A DNA stretch of 64,000 nt from NCBI GenBank assembly GCA_015680905.1, contig CM027378.1, positions 38,289,001-38,353,000 on the forward strand. The letters run 5' to 3'. The notes under the pieces were generated by a model. That model did no database searches. It saw only the letters and a list, made by a program, of their open reading frames with translations, and had not been told where the DNA came from. Positions 11,168-24,373 of the stretch are shown here, piece after piece. Source of the stretch: Coptis chinensis. Taxonomy: Eukaryota > Streptophyta > Magnoliopsida > Ranunculales > Ranunculaceae. Both the position numbers and the translations under genes were made by a program. The stretch's first letter is position 1. Each line of letters begins with the position of its first letter.

Positions 11168-14100
11168 ATGGACACCCAAGCATCATCATACATACATAAT
11201 GAAACTGTACAAGAGTTCATTCAGAACCAACGAGCGGCCCAACTTGAGGTTAGATGTCCTTTAAACAATTTTTTTCATGTACTGGCTTTCCTATTTATTC
11301 CCACGTTATTCGTTTTCTAATCTATACTCATACTTTTAACTTGAATGTATCTGTCAAAGGCCCTACGGATAGCTGTTTCTGGCACTGCTCCACTACACCA
11401 ACAGCGTGCACTACCCACACAATGGATTCTGATGTAACTATGGGAGACTCATCAACACAACACCGGTTATCTCATGAGGCTACAGTCCGCAGTGAATCAA
11501 ATAGCCAGTCAACTGTCAGTCTAGCAGGCCACTCTATGTCCACACGGAACATGCATTCGCTCCTTCAGTTAGGACCCTCTCGGAGTTCAATAGCTCAACG
11601 TGCACGTCGAGAGCGAGAGGAAGCCCTAAGAGTTTCAGCAACCCAAAGGGATCGCATATATCCTCCATCCCTAACTCACGGCCTCACAGTGGAAACAGCA
11701 GTACATTCTATCGATGCAACAAGTTTCACTACAACCACCCAACAAGCAGATAAAGGAAAGCGTATTGTAATTGCTAACACTATTCCACCCCAGCCGTACA
11801 TCAACTCAGAACCTCCTGGACCGTCATATGGTGGATGTTCTTCTGGTGCAACTCAGCATGACCACTTTCCACTCCCAACACGTAACTTCACCCCCGGTTT
11901 TCATCTTGGGTCATCTTCCTTGAGGAGCAACATGTAAGTACTATGTCCAAACTTAAATATTTCCGTAATGAACAATTATAAATTACTAAACTAATTGAAT
12001 ACTAATTGTTTTTTCCCTACCGAAATTAGCTCCACAAACAATTTGCCTCCAAACATTACTGAGCCGGATGTTCCCGCCCAGGGCGCTTTTAGGCCCGAGG
12101 AAATTTCTGAAGAAGCATCCGAATATTCTGACGAAGAATACTATGACATTGACGAACTTGAAAATCCAACCGAAACAATGCCTTTTATCCCGGTCGAGCG
12201 TCATTACCTTGGGGAACTAGATGTTCAATGTAAGTCTTGCTTCGCATTACATTGGAGCGCAGAGCAACTCTCCAGTTCAACAAAAAAAAATCTTTTATTC
12301 GGATCATGCTGTCTCCAAGGAAAAATAAAACTGCCCTCACTTGATCCACTTCCCCCTCCGCTTGAATCACTCTTCGAAGGTAACGATTGGCTTGTACGTG
12401 ATTTTTGGAAGAACATTCGGGGATATAATGCTTGCAATGCATTCACCAGTCTTGGCGTTAAAGCAAATGACCGAATCTTGAAAGGACGTGGACCAAAGTC
12501 GTTCACTATACATGGAGAGCTCTGCCATAAGATTGGATCACTTTTACCTGATGAACATGTTGACCCAAAATACACCCAGTTATACATTTATGATGCTAGC
12601 GCGGCTTTGGATTATCGACAACAACGCAATAAGCATTTACTCAGGGAGGTGCTAAGTATTGTACAAGGTGTTTTGGTACAGGCAAACGCGTGGTCAAAGT
12701 TTTTCAAAAATGCAAATGAGGTCTTAAGTTCAAGTGCATCGGCGGACAACAATATACCAGCCTTCATACAATACACTCTAGGAACGGATCGCCGCCGATA
12801 TAATCTCCCGGCCACTTCTGAAATCGCTGTGGTATTACCCGATGATGAGACAAAGTATGATATGTTACGAGACATCGTTATTCACTACAAAGAAGGTGGA
12901 CTAGAGAGGATAAGTGAATGCCATCCTGCTTATACACCTCTTCATTATGTACTTCTTTTTCCTAGAGGAGACCTTGGTTGGGCACCGGATTTGCGACAAT
13001 GGGATGTCAAGATCAATTGCCCAAGTGATGCCAGACTAACGCAAGCACAGTATTATTCATACCGTTTATTTGACCGTCCAACTGAATACTCTTCCATACT
13101 AAGGGGAGGCTCCCTCTACCAACAATGGATAGTTGATGCTTGGGCTGCCACTGAACAGAATCGCCTGCGCTATATTCGCCTGAATCAAGACAACATTCGT
13201 GAGGAAGTGTACAACGGTTTGACGGACATTGCAATAGACAGCCTGCCTCTCGATCAAGTTGGCCAGCGTTACATTCTCCCTTCGTCTCACACGGGTACCC
13301 CGAGACATATGTATGAGATCTACCAAGACTCAATGGCCATTACACAATACAACAAACACCCAGATGTATTCCTAACGAAAGAATAAAGAACCGAATTGGC
13401 GGAAATCATAAAAGCTCTCAAGCCACACCAAACTGCCTCTGACAGACCTGAGGTGGTTGCCCGTGTATTCGAAATGAAAAGGAAAGCAATAATGGAGGAG
13501 ATAAAAAATAACGGTGTGTTTGGCGAACAAGCTGCATCCGTCTACACTATCGAGTTCCAAAAATGAGGACTGCCACACATGCACGCACTCATCTTCCTCA
13601 AGCAACCTGATAAGATCCGTAACGCCAATCAAGTCAATAAGATTGTCTCTGCGGAGTTCCCAAACCCTATCTCAAAACCTAATCTTTTCGAGACAGTGAA
13701 GCAGTGTATGGTACACGGGCCATGTGGACCTAAAAACCCACAGGCCCCCTGCATGGAGAATGGTCGGTGTACAAAACATTACCCACGCGCTTTTACAGAT
13801 GAAACTACAATGGATCAAGTTGGATATCCAGTTTACCGAGATGAGGTGCGCGACTGCAAAGTTAATAACCGAGATGTTGTCCCCTACAACCCCCACTTAT
13901 CAGAGATGTTCAACTGCCATATAAATGTTGAAGTTTGTGCATCGGTTCGTGCAGTTAAATACATTCACAAATACATTTACAAAGGGCATGATAGGGCAAC
14001 TATGGTTATTGTTGGTACTGATGATGAAATCAAACAGTACATTGATGCACGGTATGTCGGGCCACCCGAAGCTGCATGGCGTCTTCTCAAGTTCCCTCTG

Positions 14101-16228
14101 CACAAAGAATTACCACACGTTGAAAGGCTGGCAGTTCATTTGGAAGGGATGCATCGAGTTGTTTACAATGCAAAGGAGTCAAGGGCTACAGTTCTCGCAA
14201 AAGCTAGAAATCAGAGATCAACTCTAACGGCTTACTTCAAATGTTGTGCCGAAGATCCGGGTGCCCGTAGATATACTTACCAGGAGTTCCCACAGTATTA
14301 TGTCTGGAAAAGAGATAAAAAGATTTGGAAACTAAGGGACCACGGTTATGCTATTGGGAGAATGTACTTTGCAAATCCAAATGCCGGAGAGCGCTTCTAC
14401 CTTCGCTTGCTACTGACTGCTGTTAGAGGACCAACATCATTTGAACATCTTTCAGACTTTATGGTTCAAAGCGGCTTTGAGCATGACACGTTCAAAGCAG
14501 CATGCGTTGCACGTGGCCTTCTCGAATCCGACGACGAGTGGAGAGAATGTCTACAAGAGGCATCGGTGATGAAGACCGGCTACCAACTCGCAGACCGATT
14601 CCAACGTAATCCTTTTGGAATGTTCCCCAACCAGTCCTGCAACACTATGGAATGAATTTTCTACGCATATTTGTGACGATCTGGCTCACATGATACGTTC
14701 CAAGTTTAACAACCAGGAGGGAATTGCAGTACGAAGGTCTTGAACAAGAGGCAAATGCAAATGTGGAACGCCTGAATGCTGAACAACTTCATGCCCACAC
14801 CGAGATAACAGATTCAGTGCAAAACAATATGGGAAAGACTTTCTTCCTAAATGGTGTAGCGGGGACAGGAAAAACATTCGTCTACAACACAATTGCTGCT
14901 ACTTGCCGCAGCCAAGTCCATATTGTCATCAATGTTGCATCGTCGGGAATAGCATCGCTCCTGCTGTCTGGTGGCAGGACCGCACACTCTACTTTTTGCC
15001 TCCCACTGGATATTATGGACAACACCTTCTGTGGGTTTTCAAAAAACTCCATACATGCAGAACTGTTCAAAGAAGTTAGCTTGATTATTTGGGATGAAGT
15101 CCCCATGCAGCACAGACACTGCGTCGAAGCCGTTGAAAGAACACTAAGGGATATCCGAGAAAATTCAAAGCCTTTCGGAGGAATTACTATGGTTCTAGGC
15201 GGAGATTTCAGGCAAACGTTTCCTATTGTACCAAAAGGCAGCAGAGAGCAATACGTCGGAGCATCAGTGAGAAGATCCCAGCTATGGACACACTTACAAG
15301 TCTTGCACTTGGTACATAACATGAGATTGGAGATGTCATAGCCTAATAATGCTAGCTTCGCAGATTACTTGATCAAGGTACTTTACAAATCAAAACCATC
15401 ATAAAAATTAAAGATTAAAAAGGTATGTTATTGACTCAAATTTCTCTGAATTTATTTTAGGTTGGCACGAATCCTTTAGATACTGTTCAGTTGCCAAGAG
15501 GGATACAAACCTGTGCTAACATAGGGGATCTTATTTCGTCAGTTTATCCAGATTTGAATGTGAGTGGGACGGCAACACCAATTTACTTGACTGAAAGAAC
15601 CATCCTAGCTGCTCGAAATGACGATGTCAGCGTCATTAACCGAGCTGCCCTGAATTTGTTCCCCGGGCAAGAGATTTCTTACTTAGCTGCAGATAAAGTT
15701 GTCAATGATATTACAAGCCCTTAAAACAACGGATCCACATACCCTACCGAGTTTTTAAATTCACTAGATCCCTCAAGCTTGCCACCGTTTAATCTCCAAC
15801 TGAAAACAGGATGCCCTATAATGTTGCTTAGGAATATTGCCCCAAGAGATGGGCTTTGCAATGGAACCCGTTTGATTGTATTACGCTGCGAAACTAGAGT
15901 CCTTGAAGCAATGATCATAACTGGAGCCAAGGCTGGAAATACTGTATTTATTCCGAGGATATCCCTAACGCCATCAACAACTGAAATGCCGTTTCAAATA
16001 TCGAGACGGCAATTTCCCGTTAGACTGGCCTTTGCAATGACAATCAACAAGTCTCAAGGACAATCAGTCAAGTATGTCGGCATCAACTTAGAAACCCCAG
16101 CATTTAGTCATGGCCAGCTCTATGTCGCACTATCTCGGTGCACGTCTTCAAAAAGAATTACTGTCCTACTACCACCCGATTCATCCAATTGCACCACCAA
16201 CATTGTATACCCTGAAGTGCTTTTGTAG
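11168..16228 (+). pseudogene. Helitron Rep/helicase (HUH-Y2 nuclease plus Pif1 helicase)
   Basis: A short first exon may run from ATG 11168 to 11248 (an alternative start is ATG 11422). The body is 11422-11933, an intron, then 12030-15386, an intron, and 15463-16228. The Rep domain shows the HUH motif (GLPHMHALIF, 13567-13596) and the two-tyrosine motif (KYIHKYIYKGHD, about 13957-13992). The helicase shows Walker A GVAGTGKT (14853), Walker B IIWDEVPM (about 15087), [10 protein letters not shown] (about 15201), [12 protein letters not shown] and QLYVALSRC. The protein would nick, unwind and rejoin DNA for rolling-circle transposition. Lesions: TAA at 13384 with a local frame slip, TGA at 13564 just before HUH, a frame change near 14620, another near 14715 with probable loss of linker sequence, TAG at 15339 and TAA at 15722. 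It is inactive as written. Confidence 0.95.
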
Positions 16229-18524
16229 CATCGTTAAAGGTAAGCCGACTTATGTCTACGCATTTATTAAATTGCCTATTATTAGATATACATAACTATA
16301 CCCTCCTATTGATTGTACTGTACATCTTGGATATTTGGGCGTGGGTTTACAAGACCACTGAGGCATTATCAACAACTTAATACTTTATTAAAACAAATGC
16401 CTATAATCGATGACTGTATTGTGGCACATTAATCACTCATGGACAGGTGAGTAAGATCAGCTTTTGAACATGATCTTAGTATTATGGGTATTAAGCGGCA
16501 TGCATTTATTTGTCGTTCTTCTGTTTTTCGTCTTATTCGCTAGGCACTACTCTGTGAAGATGAACTGTAACTGACTATGAACCCCCATTGAAAATTTTCT
16601 CATTGATTCTACAGCTTCAAATCACTCAAATGTCCAATGTCAGAATAAACCGTTTACCTATTGAAAAGTTGCACATTAATGAAAGCAAACACCTGGCTAA
16701 AGGTTTTCCTTGTGATCAACGATGGGACCTGCAGATCTCAGGTGAGATAACCATACAATATTTCTCTGAACCATATATCGTAAAAGTAATAGTTTTACAG
16801 AATTAATTATGAATAGCATATACTTACATGATTTTCACACATTACATTAATCGTGTTACCCATGCTCTGTACTATGCTTTGCCAGTGTATGCTTGATGCT
16901 TGCTGCTTTGCAACAATGCTCAGATGCATATTTTTTGTCGACCCTCTTATGGATCTCACCCTTGCAGATCTTGGAGCCTGTTAGTAGAGTTTGTAGATTG
17001 GTCAAATGCTAAATGTTATCTCTAAATTGTGAGGTCATGCTCAGACAAAGTACTACATGTATGCAAAGGTTCAAGAATGAACTGATCTCTTTCTTCAAAC
17101 TGTCACGTATCATTCCATATATTTTCTCTACATATGCAGTTATGTGTTGCTTGAACAATAAGGCAGGGCATTTTGCTTCAATTCTCGATTTATCTGATTT
17201 GCCTACCATGCCACTATAGCCACTTGAAATCCCCATGCTTGACACCACTGCTGAACAGAGACCCTAAGTTCAACTCACTGTTAGGTCTCCTTCTTTGGTC
17301 TTTCTATACTATCAAAATGGAACTTTGCTTTTTTATTCTAGGTAAAAGAAGCTTACTTGTGCCATTCTAGGGTGTTAGTTCTATTAGGGAGGAAATTTTA
17401 AATGCAAATAAAATATGGCACGATTGGAGAATTGTTTTTATTTTGTCTTTTACGAGAGAGTGTTAGTTCATGATTTCTAAAAAATCTGAAGAACACGACT
17501 TCCTCATGTTTAATGATTTCTTTAACTTCCACACCCATAATATGTCATTACTTTTTTGTCTCCCCCCCCCTCCCCCTTTTTTTTTTTCATTTGTACCTTT
17601 CTTTTTTCCATTGCTTTCTAACCAGGTCCTAATTCTCAAGTGGTGCAGGCCAGTATCGATAGGCTCAATATAGGTGGCAACATCAGCAACCAATTCTACT
17701 ACTATGCTACCATACCAGTTCAACCTTAGATTTGCTAAATACAACATGCACGGCGAGCATCAAAACATGACATTCAATTAGTTTGCATCCTATTAATGTG
17801 ATTCACTTTGAAAGGAAGTCTATGCAGTTCACTGTTTTGCTGCTTCTATGCTATGCGCCTGATGCGTGGTTTAAAAAATACCGTTTCCAATCATAATTTT
17901 TTACCCCTTTCAAGAAGTAATCTGATTTAGTCAGCCTGGTCATATAATAAAAAATTAGGTAACAAAATCCAAATAGCATGTCTTCATTTGGTCATATAAT
18001 TAAAAGTAAGGTAACAGAATCCACTAACAAAGAAATTAGGATCTGCTTCGTGTACAAGTAGTCCATTCTATATTTGAGCATAATAACTTACCATATACAT
18101 TTTATTTCTTTTCCCCATGGATGGTAGAATTACCAATGACAAATATGGACATACATAATTCACTCCCATAAAGAAATAATCTAAAGAAAAAATACTGACC
18201 CAACAAATACTTCAAATCTAGGTAACTTACTATATACATTACTTTTCTTTACATTTATAAACTTGGTAATTGATACAAATGGGGTCATCAAATAAATATA
18301 TTATGAATATATAGAAACTATACATATACATAACTTTGGTATTTATAGCATTAACCGATCACATTACCAAGTACCTCCTTTATAAAGACTAAGTGATTAG
18401 TCTGTACAATGTTATTTTCAATCAACTCCTCCCACTCAAAGGTTTGTTATTTATTTACAACGAATATACTTAGTTAAATAATGCATGCTTTCCTCTAATT
18501 GACATATAATGCTGTGTTTTTAGA
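16229..18524. other. Helitron A downstream region, no gene seen
   Basis: AT-rich sequence with poly-T and poly-C runs (for example 17560-17590). Short ORFs show no family resemblance. No Helitron-type hairpin plus CTAG was found here, so the element appears to continue past the Rep/helicase gene. Confidence 0.35.
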
Positions 18525-18767
18525 ATGGATAATCTTTGCAAAGTACCCGGTGACTCTAGCGAAAAAGTTCTTGCTACGCGCGAAGCAACACCTCACAAGG
18601 GCTCCTCGGGTGGCCATGCAGCCTTAACAATGTACGACTACAATAACAAAGCACATCTAAAGCTCACTGTCAATATTAGAAATGACAATGAAAATAGTGT
18701 CTCGACAGAAGAAGCATGTTTGTGTGGTTTTCCTAACAGTTCACAATGCATGGAGAGTATTGATTAA
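18525..18767 (+). CDS. small ORF of unknown origin
   Basis: An 80-residue ORF starts MDNLCKVPGDSSEKVL right after a TTTTTAG acceptor-like site, which is suggestive of an exon. It is hydrophilic and rich in Asn, Ser and Glu, and I recognise no domain. It could be a captured exon or chance. Confidence 0.2.
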   Translation: MDNLCKVPGDSSEKVLATREATPHKGSSGGHAALTMYDYNNKAHLKLTVNIRNDNENSVSTEEACLCGFPNSSQCMESID

Positions 18768-20385
18768 CTAACCCTTTGAAATTTAACAGCTTACAAGGAG
18801 CTTAATAAAGGTTTAAACGAAATATATTTATTCACCGTTACATGGGTTAATGTATGTTGATTTCCATTTTTATGTATTGACCATTATAAAAAAAAAACAA
18901 AAAACCAAAAAGTTTCCTAATGGGCTTCCACGTGGGCTTAACGCGTTGCCATTTCTCCCTCTCCCTTAAACACCCATTCCAAACCGTTACATAATAACAA
19001 TCGCAATCAACATAATAGTACACTAAATTCATTCCATTATTTAAAAAATACTAATAATAACTCCATTTTTCAGGCCTTCCTCTTTCTCCAAATTTTCTGC
19101 CCAGTAAATTCATAACCATAAAAGTAGTCGGTTACAAAGTAATGGATTAAGTAACGTTCCCGATATGTTCTCTCAACTCTACCAGTATAAAACCCGCGAG
19201 TCTGCAACATTTCTCCTCAACACTTTGAACAAAGCTACTTGGTGTAGACATCCACCAAATAACTGAGTGTTTGGCACCATTTTAGTTACAACCTCCTAAA
19301 CTTCAAGACAACCTCAAGTTTTTTTAGGAGGTGAGTCATGGTTTATTCACTCTTCTCTCTCTTTACTCAACTTTTTGACTTTTTCCTTTATTTCCCTTCC
19401 CTTATTATTGTTGTTGTGAAATAAAACTTATGCTTCTGTAATAGCAAAAACTAAATTGGTTTATTGTATAAATTTTGGGAATTCATGTACCGGTTTTGAA
19501 TTTAAAAAAAGAAACAATTTTGGGAATTCATGTACCGGTTTTGAATTTAAAAAAAGAAACAACAACCTAACAACCGGAGCTTTTTGGCTTCAGTGGTGTG
19601 TTTTAAAATTATTACTCTCTCCCTCTCTCTCAGTGGTGTGTCTTTAGATTGTATTCAACACTCAAAAAGAGATTCACAAAGCAGCAACCACGAATCCACA
19701 AGCTTTAAATTATGCTAAAATTTCTATACTAAAATTTTGTCTTCATTTCTATGCTAAAATTCCTTCCCCATCCATTCTGATTGTTTTTTTTTTGGCCGAT
19801 TCACTTTTCCGGCTATTTCGTTTCTAAATCCCACAAAGGTTTAAACAAAATCTTTGATTTGGTACATCCCTATCATCTGCATACGGCTTTTGTGTCATTG
19901 ACAAGAAATTGATTACGCTTGCGTTACTTGAACCTATCTATGCGCCTGTAACTGTCTTTCTGCGTACTGTTTTTTTTTTGCTATGTTCTTTCTTTTTAGT
20001 TCTTTTGTTCTTTTCTCATTTTTTTACATCATACTATCTTCAATGCATTTAATTTCATCACCCATGCATCATTTTATAATTCCACACATCGGTTTATGCT
20101 TTCAACTTATAATGGTACTGCAATATAAATTTCATATTAGAACCCTACAATAGCCAAGCTGCACTACAGGCTTGCTGTAATTGTACTTGGTTGTCTATGC
20201 GCAAAGTGGTGCAAAACAGTGTCGACCTGAACCTTTTCCTCTATCTTCTTCAATTATACGCTAACAACTTTAATTCATTCTCCTTATGGTTATGAACATG
20301 CATATTGCTTATCTTGCTTGGTTGCCCATTGGTAGTATTATTCAATTCCATAGCACAACTAACAATTTTGACTAATATGTAGGTC
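18768..20385. other. promoter-like and leader-like region with a 45-bp duplication
   Basis: Contains a CACGTG box near 18929, a TATA-like GTATAAAACC near 19185, and a donor-like GGAGGTGAGT near 19327. The stretch reads like the promoter, 5' leader and leader intron of the ORF beginning at 20386. A perfect 45-bp tandem duplication interrupts it at 19471-19560. No other coding sequence is seen. Confidence 0.35.
19471..19560 (+). repeat. perfect 45-bp tandem duplication, two copies
   Basis: The unit starting AATTTTGGGAATTCATGTAC occupies 19471-19515 and is repeated without change at 19516-19560. Identity suggests a recent duplication. Confidence 0.9.
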
Positions 20386-20840
20386 ATGGAATCGGGTATG
20401 TCAGTTTACACCATTTCTTTCAAAACCTTACTCCACCACATGCTCAAGCATTTCAACATGCGCAAAAGTTCCTACGGATACACCCTACACGAAAATTTAT
20501 ATGAGGCATGGGTAGAAGTTGAAATCTCCAGAATAAAAAAGCAGAAGATATTTTTAGGAATACGTTCACATGACAAAAAATATATCGGAACAGGATGCTG
20601 CAAAGAAAGCAATTGCTTTTTTACAAGAAACCCATGGCTACGAGATAGAAGACTTCAACTATAAGGACAAAAAAAAGTACTCTGTGCGCTACCGATGAAT
20701 AGAATTCACATTTGACAAACTACTTGAAGAACATCAAGCTATGCAGGCAAGTTATCAGCAACTGATTGAAGAAAATAAAGTTATGAAAGAGCGTCTCATA
20801 ATTGAAAAGAACGAGCATGCTGAAAGTGGAGGAATATGAT
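20386..20840 (+). pseudogene. broken plant gene, dsRBM-like segment then coiled coil
   Basis: An ATG follows an ATGTAG acceptor-like site. The first frame gives about 70 residues including LYEAWVEVEISRIKKQKIF and YIGTG. After a frame change near 20590 it continues AAKKAIAFLQETHGYEIEDF, then a TGA at about 20696, then a Glu/Lys-rich coiled-coil stretch (LLEEHQAMQASYQQLIEENK) to a TGA near 20839. The pattern of a beta hairpin, a Gly turn and an Ala/Lys helix resembles a double-stranded-RNA-binding fold, but this is by eye only. The upstream region holds a TATA-like box and leader. It is probably a captured host gene piece inside Helitron A. Confidence 0.4.
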
Positions 20841-22544
20841 AGTCAATATGACCCATCTGAAGATGAGGATGTCAACCACAGTTCTTGACATTTTTTAACC
20901 CCTTTGGAGAACAAATAGTACAATTTATCCATTTGTTATGCTTTCAATTACAATTTTTTAATAAATATTAAGACAATCATCACGATACCGAAGAAAGCTA
21001 AGGTAACATATTATGAATTACGATTTACTCCAGTTTTATATAATTGTTTGGGTTAGGGATTTTTAGCTTGCTTATTAGAGGACAGTTCAAACATTTTCAG
21101 AACCCCTGTGCGCACTACTTGATCATCTATTTTAAGTGATTTTTTTACTCTGTTTATGTGTGTTTAGTGATCCAAACATCTGGATTATAATTGTGCACAC
21201 TGGATTCTAAATTGATCGGTTAGGTTAGTTAGTTAGTCTATGATTTTCAGTGCCGAACATTGGCTAATACTGTACTATTTTGGATTTCAGGTTTAATGGG
21301 TAAAGCAAACTTATATTTTCCCAGCTTTGTTTGATGGTGATTACAAAAGGAATAGAGGTGATACTCCAAATGGTGAGACGACTTCCATGATAAAGTTAGT
21401 AAGTTCATAACATATGCTTATTAAAGAATTAACTTATGTAGTTTGCTAAGCCTTGAATTCCTTACGATTTGGTGTTTGTTATCCTCTAATTATATATGGA
21501 TACCCTACTTAGGATGCTTAATAATATGTATGCTTCTTTGCTTTTAGGATTTCATCCTTTGATTATTTACGTTGCCTACTACTAAATGATTCGGTTTAAG
21601 AGATAAAAAGAAAAATGCTTATTGGACATAAATTCGTTTGCATGTGACCTTTTGGTCCATTTGTGGTTAATGTGTTTAATAGGTGGATCTATACCTGCAT
21701 TTCAATGCAACAAACATATTTCAATTAGTCTTTATCTATAAAAGTTGGCTATTGACTAAGGTTAGAAGGCGAGCTAAATGCAAAATATGTGTTTGGTTCT
21801 GATTGTTCACTGTTGTAGTTTAAAAAAAAATTCTTAACCAGCTCGAACTTATTGGGTCAATATATTTTATAGATTTTGTAGGATTTCAAATTAGAAAACT
21901 ACATTTCATGAGCCCTAATATATTTTGCATGATGGCCATTATCATATTCAAATTCATCATATTCAGCCATGCCATAGAATGTGATCGGTAGTGGATAAAC
22001 TATTGTTCCATTCACAACCTACTCTTTTATACAAAAAATAAAAGCCGCATACTAATTTTTGTTTTCTCGCATTGGATAAATAATTTTGCTGATCATCATC
22101 TTGACGTCGATACAAGCTATCCAATTGGCTTGACAAGAGCATTCTTTTATATATGTCCCCCACCCAAATCACAAATACCACATATACGAGCGTAATGGCG
22201 ACGAGGTTTACATATGGTGGCCAGTTAAATTCTACATGGTGGAGTTTCCATTTACGCCATGCCTATTAGCTCCCCATGCGAGGAATGTTAACAACTTTTT
22301 TTTTTTTATGTATGTCTCGCGCTCTCGCTGATTTTGGTTTTCCTTTGTTCATGCCTTATCTATTCTTTTTTTAGGAACGACTGTTTCTTTTTCCTATAAT
22401 TTTTTTTTGCGTGCATAATGTTTGTGTGTTTGTGTACTGGGTAGTGATGATGACTCAATTCACTTGCCGACCACATGTTGCATTCATTTATACTTGAGCA
22501 ACTCATAATTGTGTATTTACAAAAGAAATTCTATGAGCACAATT
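20841..22544. other. no gene seen
   Basis: AT-rich intron-like or intergenic sequence inside Helitron A. No conserved coding stretch on either strand. Confidence 0.35.
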
Positions 22545-22670
22545 TTTACGTCTAACTTCTTATAAATTGTAATTTTGTATTGGCTTCCTCCAGCTATCCC
22601 TCTCAAGGAAAATTCGAGTGTATGGGGCTGTTATATTGTCATCATATTCGAGTGTATGGGGCTGTTATAT
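22545..22670 (+). repeat. dispersed repeat, copy 1, with a 26-bp internal duplication
   Basis: The stretch from GTCTAACTTC through GGGGCTGTTATAT recurs, diverged, at 23265-23345. The phrase ATTCGAGTGTATGGGGCTGT also occurs twice within this copy, near 22611 and 22647. Confidence 0.6.
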
Positions 22671-22711
22671 TTTCCATGTCTAGGAGCTAATATTTGATGT
22701 GTTTTTTGCAG

Positions 22712-22817
22712 GCCAAAGTGGGGTGGTAGTCATTAGGAAGTTGACGAAACTTCACGACTGGATGCACTTTGTTTAGCAATACAGCTTGGATCAAATTATG
22801 TGGACATCGAGCTCATG
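22712..22817 (+). pseudogene. captured exon of DHQ dehydratase-shikimate dehydrogenase
   Basis: An exon bounded by TTTTTTGCAG and GGTATC reads PKWGGSH, a TAG stop, EVDET and then SRLDALCLAIQLGSNYVDIE. This matches the start region of the plant bifunctional dehydroquinate dehydratase-shikimate dehydrogenase (shikimate pathway, plastid), where a PKW...R.DAL.LA..LG.DY.D.EL pattern occurs. Only one exon is present and it carries an in-frame stop, so it is a non-functional captured fragment. It lies about 800 bp upstream of the RGLG fragment in the same orientation. Confidence 0.6.
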
Positions 22818-23264
22818 GTATCTATCTGTTTAATTGCCACTGAAAACACATATTCTTAATGGAGTTGATATAAGTGACACGTGTTTTGTTTCTTTTAGTT
22901 CTTCGTTTTTCATGAATGTTTTCCAGTTCTACCAGGCAATGCGAAGGAACTTCCTATTTTCATAGACTAATGTCTCAAATGTTTAAGAATTAACATACTG
23001 GACCCATCATAACTAAATTGCATCATGTTTTATAGGTAGTTAGATGGTCTCTGACATTAAAATGCATCTACAAGCTATTTATATCATGAAAAGTAGCATA
23101 TGCGATTATATTGCCGCTTCCTTCTCTCTTTTTCTGATTGTGGGTGACCTTTCTTTCCCTTAATTAGTTGCGCCCTTACTCCCTTTTAAATTATTTTGTC
23201 GAGTACAACTCATTTACAAATTGTCTTTGCAAGATGGATGTCTAATGACCACAAATTTTTTGTC

Positions 23265-23345
23265 TAACTTCGTTTATATTATAATTTTGTATTGCCTTCC
23301 TCCACCAATCCCACTCACGGCAAATCCGGGTGTATAGGGCTGTTA
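23265..23345 (+). repeat. dispersed repeat, copy 2
   Basis: Diverged copy of the repeat at 22545-22645 (TTTTGTATTGCCTTCCTCCA and GGGCTGTTAT are shared). The two copies flank the DHQD-SDH exon, which may mark the capture or an internal duplication. Confidence 0.55.
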
Positions 23346-23614
23346 TTTGGTAGTCAGTTTCAGCCTTGGCTCACATCTCAGTTTTAAAGCTAAAAAAAAT
23401 GGGAAAAAAATGAAGCTGGACAAAGGTTTACTGTCTATGTTATGGTACCAATGTGGCCAGAAGGAATACCAGAGAGTGGATATGTCCAAGCAATCTTAGA
23501 CTCACAACAAGCGGCCAATGGAGACGATGTACAACAACACTATTCATGCTCTTGAGGCTAAGGGAAAAAAACCAAACCGTAAGGAATATTCATAGTCATT
23601 AGCTCCGTTTTCGT

Positions 23615-24373
23615 CTCAGCACACAGGAACACAAGCCTGTTGAAGCAATTGTAAAAGCAAGGTAGATTTATGGTTTGTCTTGGTTATTATTATTACTATT
23701 ATTAATTTTTGGCAAACTCATGTCTCTAATGCTTCTTTTTTTGCAGTTAATACCCATTGTCGATTATTTTAGTGGGCGTTGGGGATGGACCTTGGGATAT
23801 GATGCAGGAATTTGACGACAATATTCCTGCTCGAGCTTTCGATAATTTCCAGGTAATTGCTAGCGGGCGACAATCACACCCCTTACTCTGTTTGATTGTA
23901 CTCCACGTCACATATTTTATGATCACAACCTTATATATCTCTCTTTCAGTTTGTGAATTTTACCGAAATTATGTCAACGAATATGCCTATATACAGAAAA
24001 TACACGGAGTTTGCTCTTACAGCTTTGATGGAATTTGCGGCCCAGTATAAAGCAACAGTAAACTTTAATATATTGGGGTAACAAGAGATGTCTTTCCTTT
24101 AAAGGTTTTGCTTTTAACCATCTAATTTTTTAAAGCATATTCCATATAAACATAACAACAATGCACTTACTCTAGAGCCATTTTTTAAAGCAGTTCTAGG
24201 AATGGGAAATTAGTAGAAAGGGTGCCTCTTTCACCACCGCTTTATAGTGCTGCTTCATTTAGCACAAATGAACCGTCCTGGTCCAGCAGTTTCCAGCATA
24301 GTGTGCCACCATATAATCCCAACCAACCTCTAGGGGCACAACTCCACCTGGAAGTTCTACATTCGATAACAAG
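23615..24373 (+). pseudogene. captured RGLG-type E3 ubiquitin ligase exons
   Basis: Four consecutive exons with GT-AG introns are recognisable: 23615-23661 (LSTQEHKPVEAIVKA), 23747-23852 ([20 protein letters not shown], then [10 protein letters not shown]), 23950-24077 (FVNFTEIMS, then [19 protein letters not shown]) and 24200-24373 (ERVPLSPPLYSAASFSTNEP). This is the copine/vWA-type domain end and linker of plant RING domain ligases of the RGLG family. The RING finger itself and the N-terminus are absent. A TAA stands just before YPLSII and a frame shift falls in the last exon. Intron retention shows DNA-level capture. It is not functional. Confidence 0.85.

Noticed and set aside
12185..15322. 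Multiple minus-strand ORFs up to 146 residues
   Set aside because: All lie opposite the Rep/helicase coding sequence and are its shadows.
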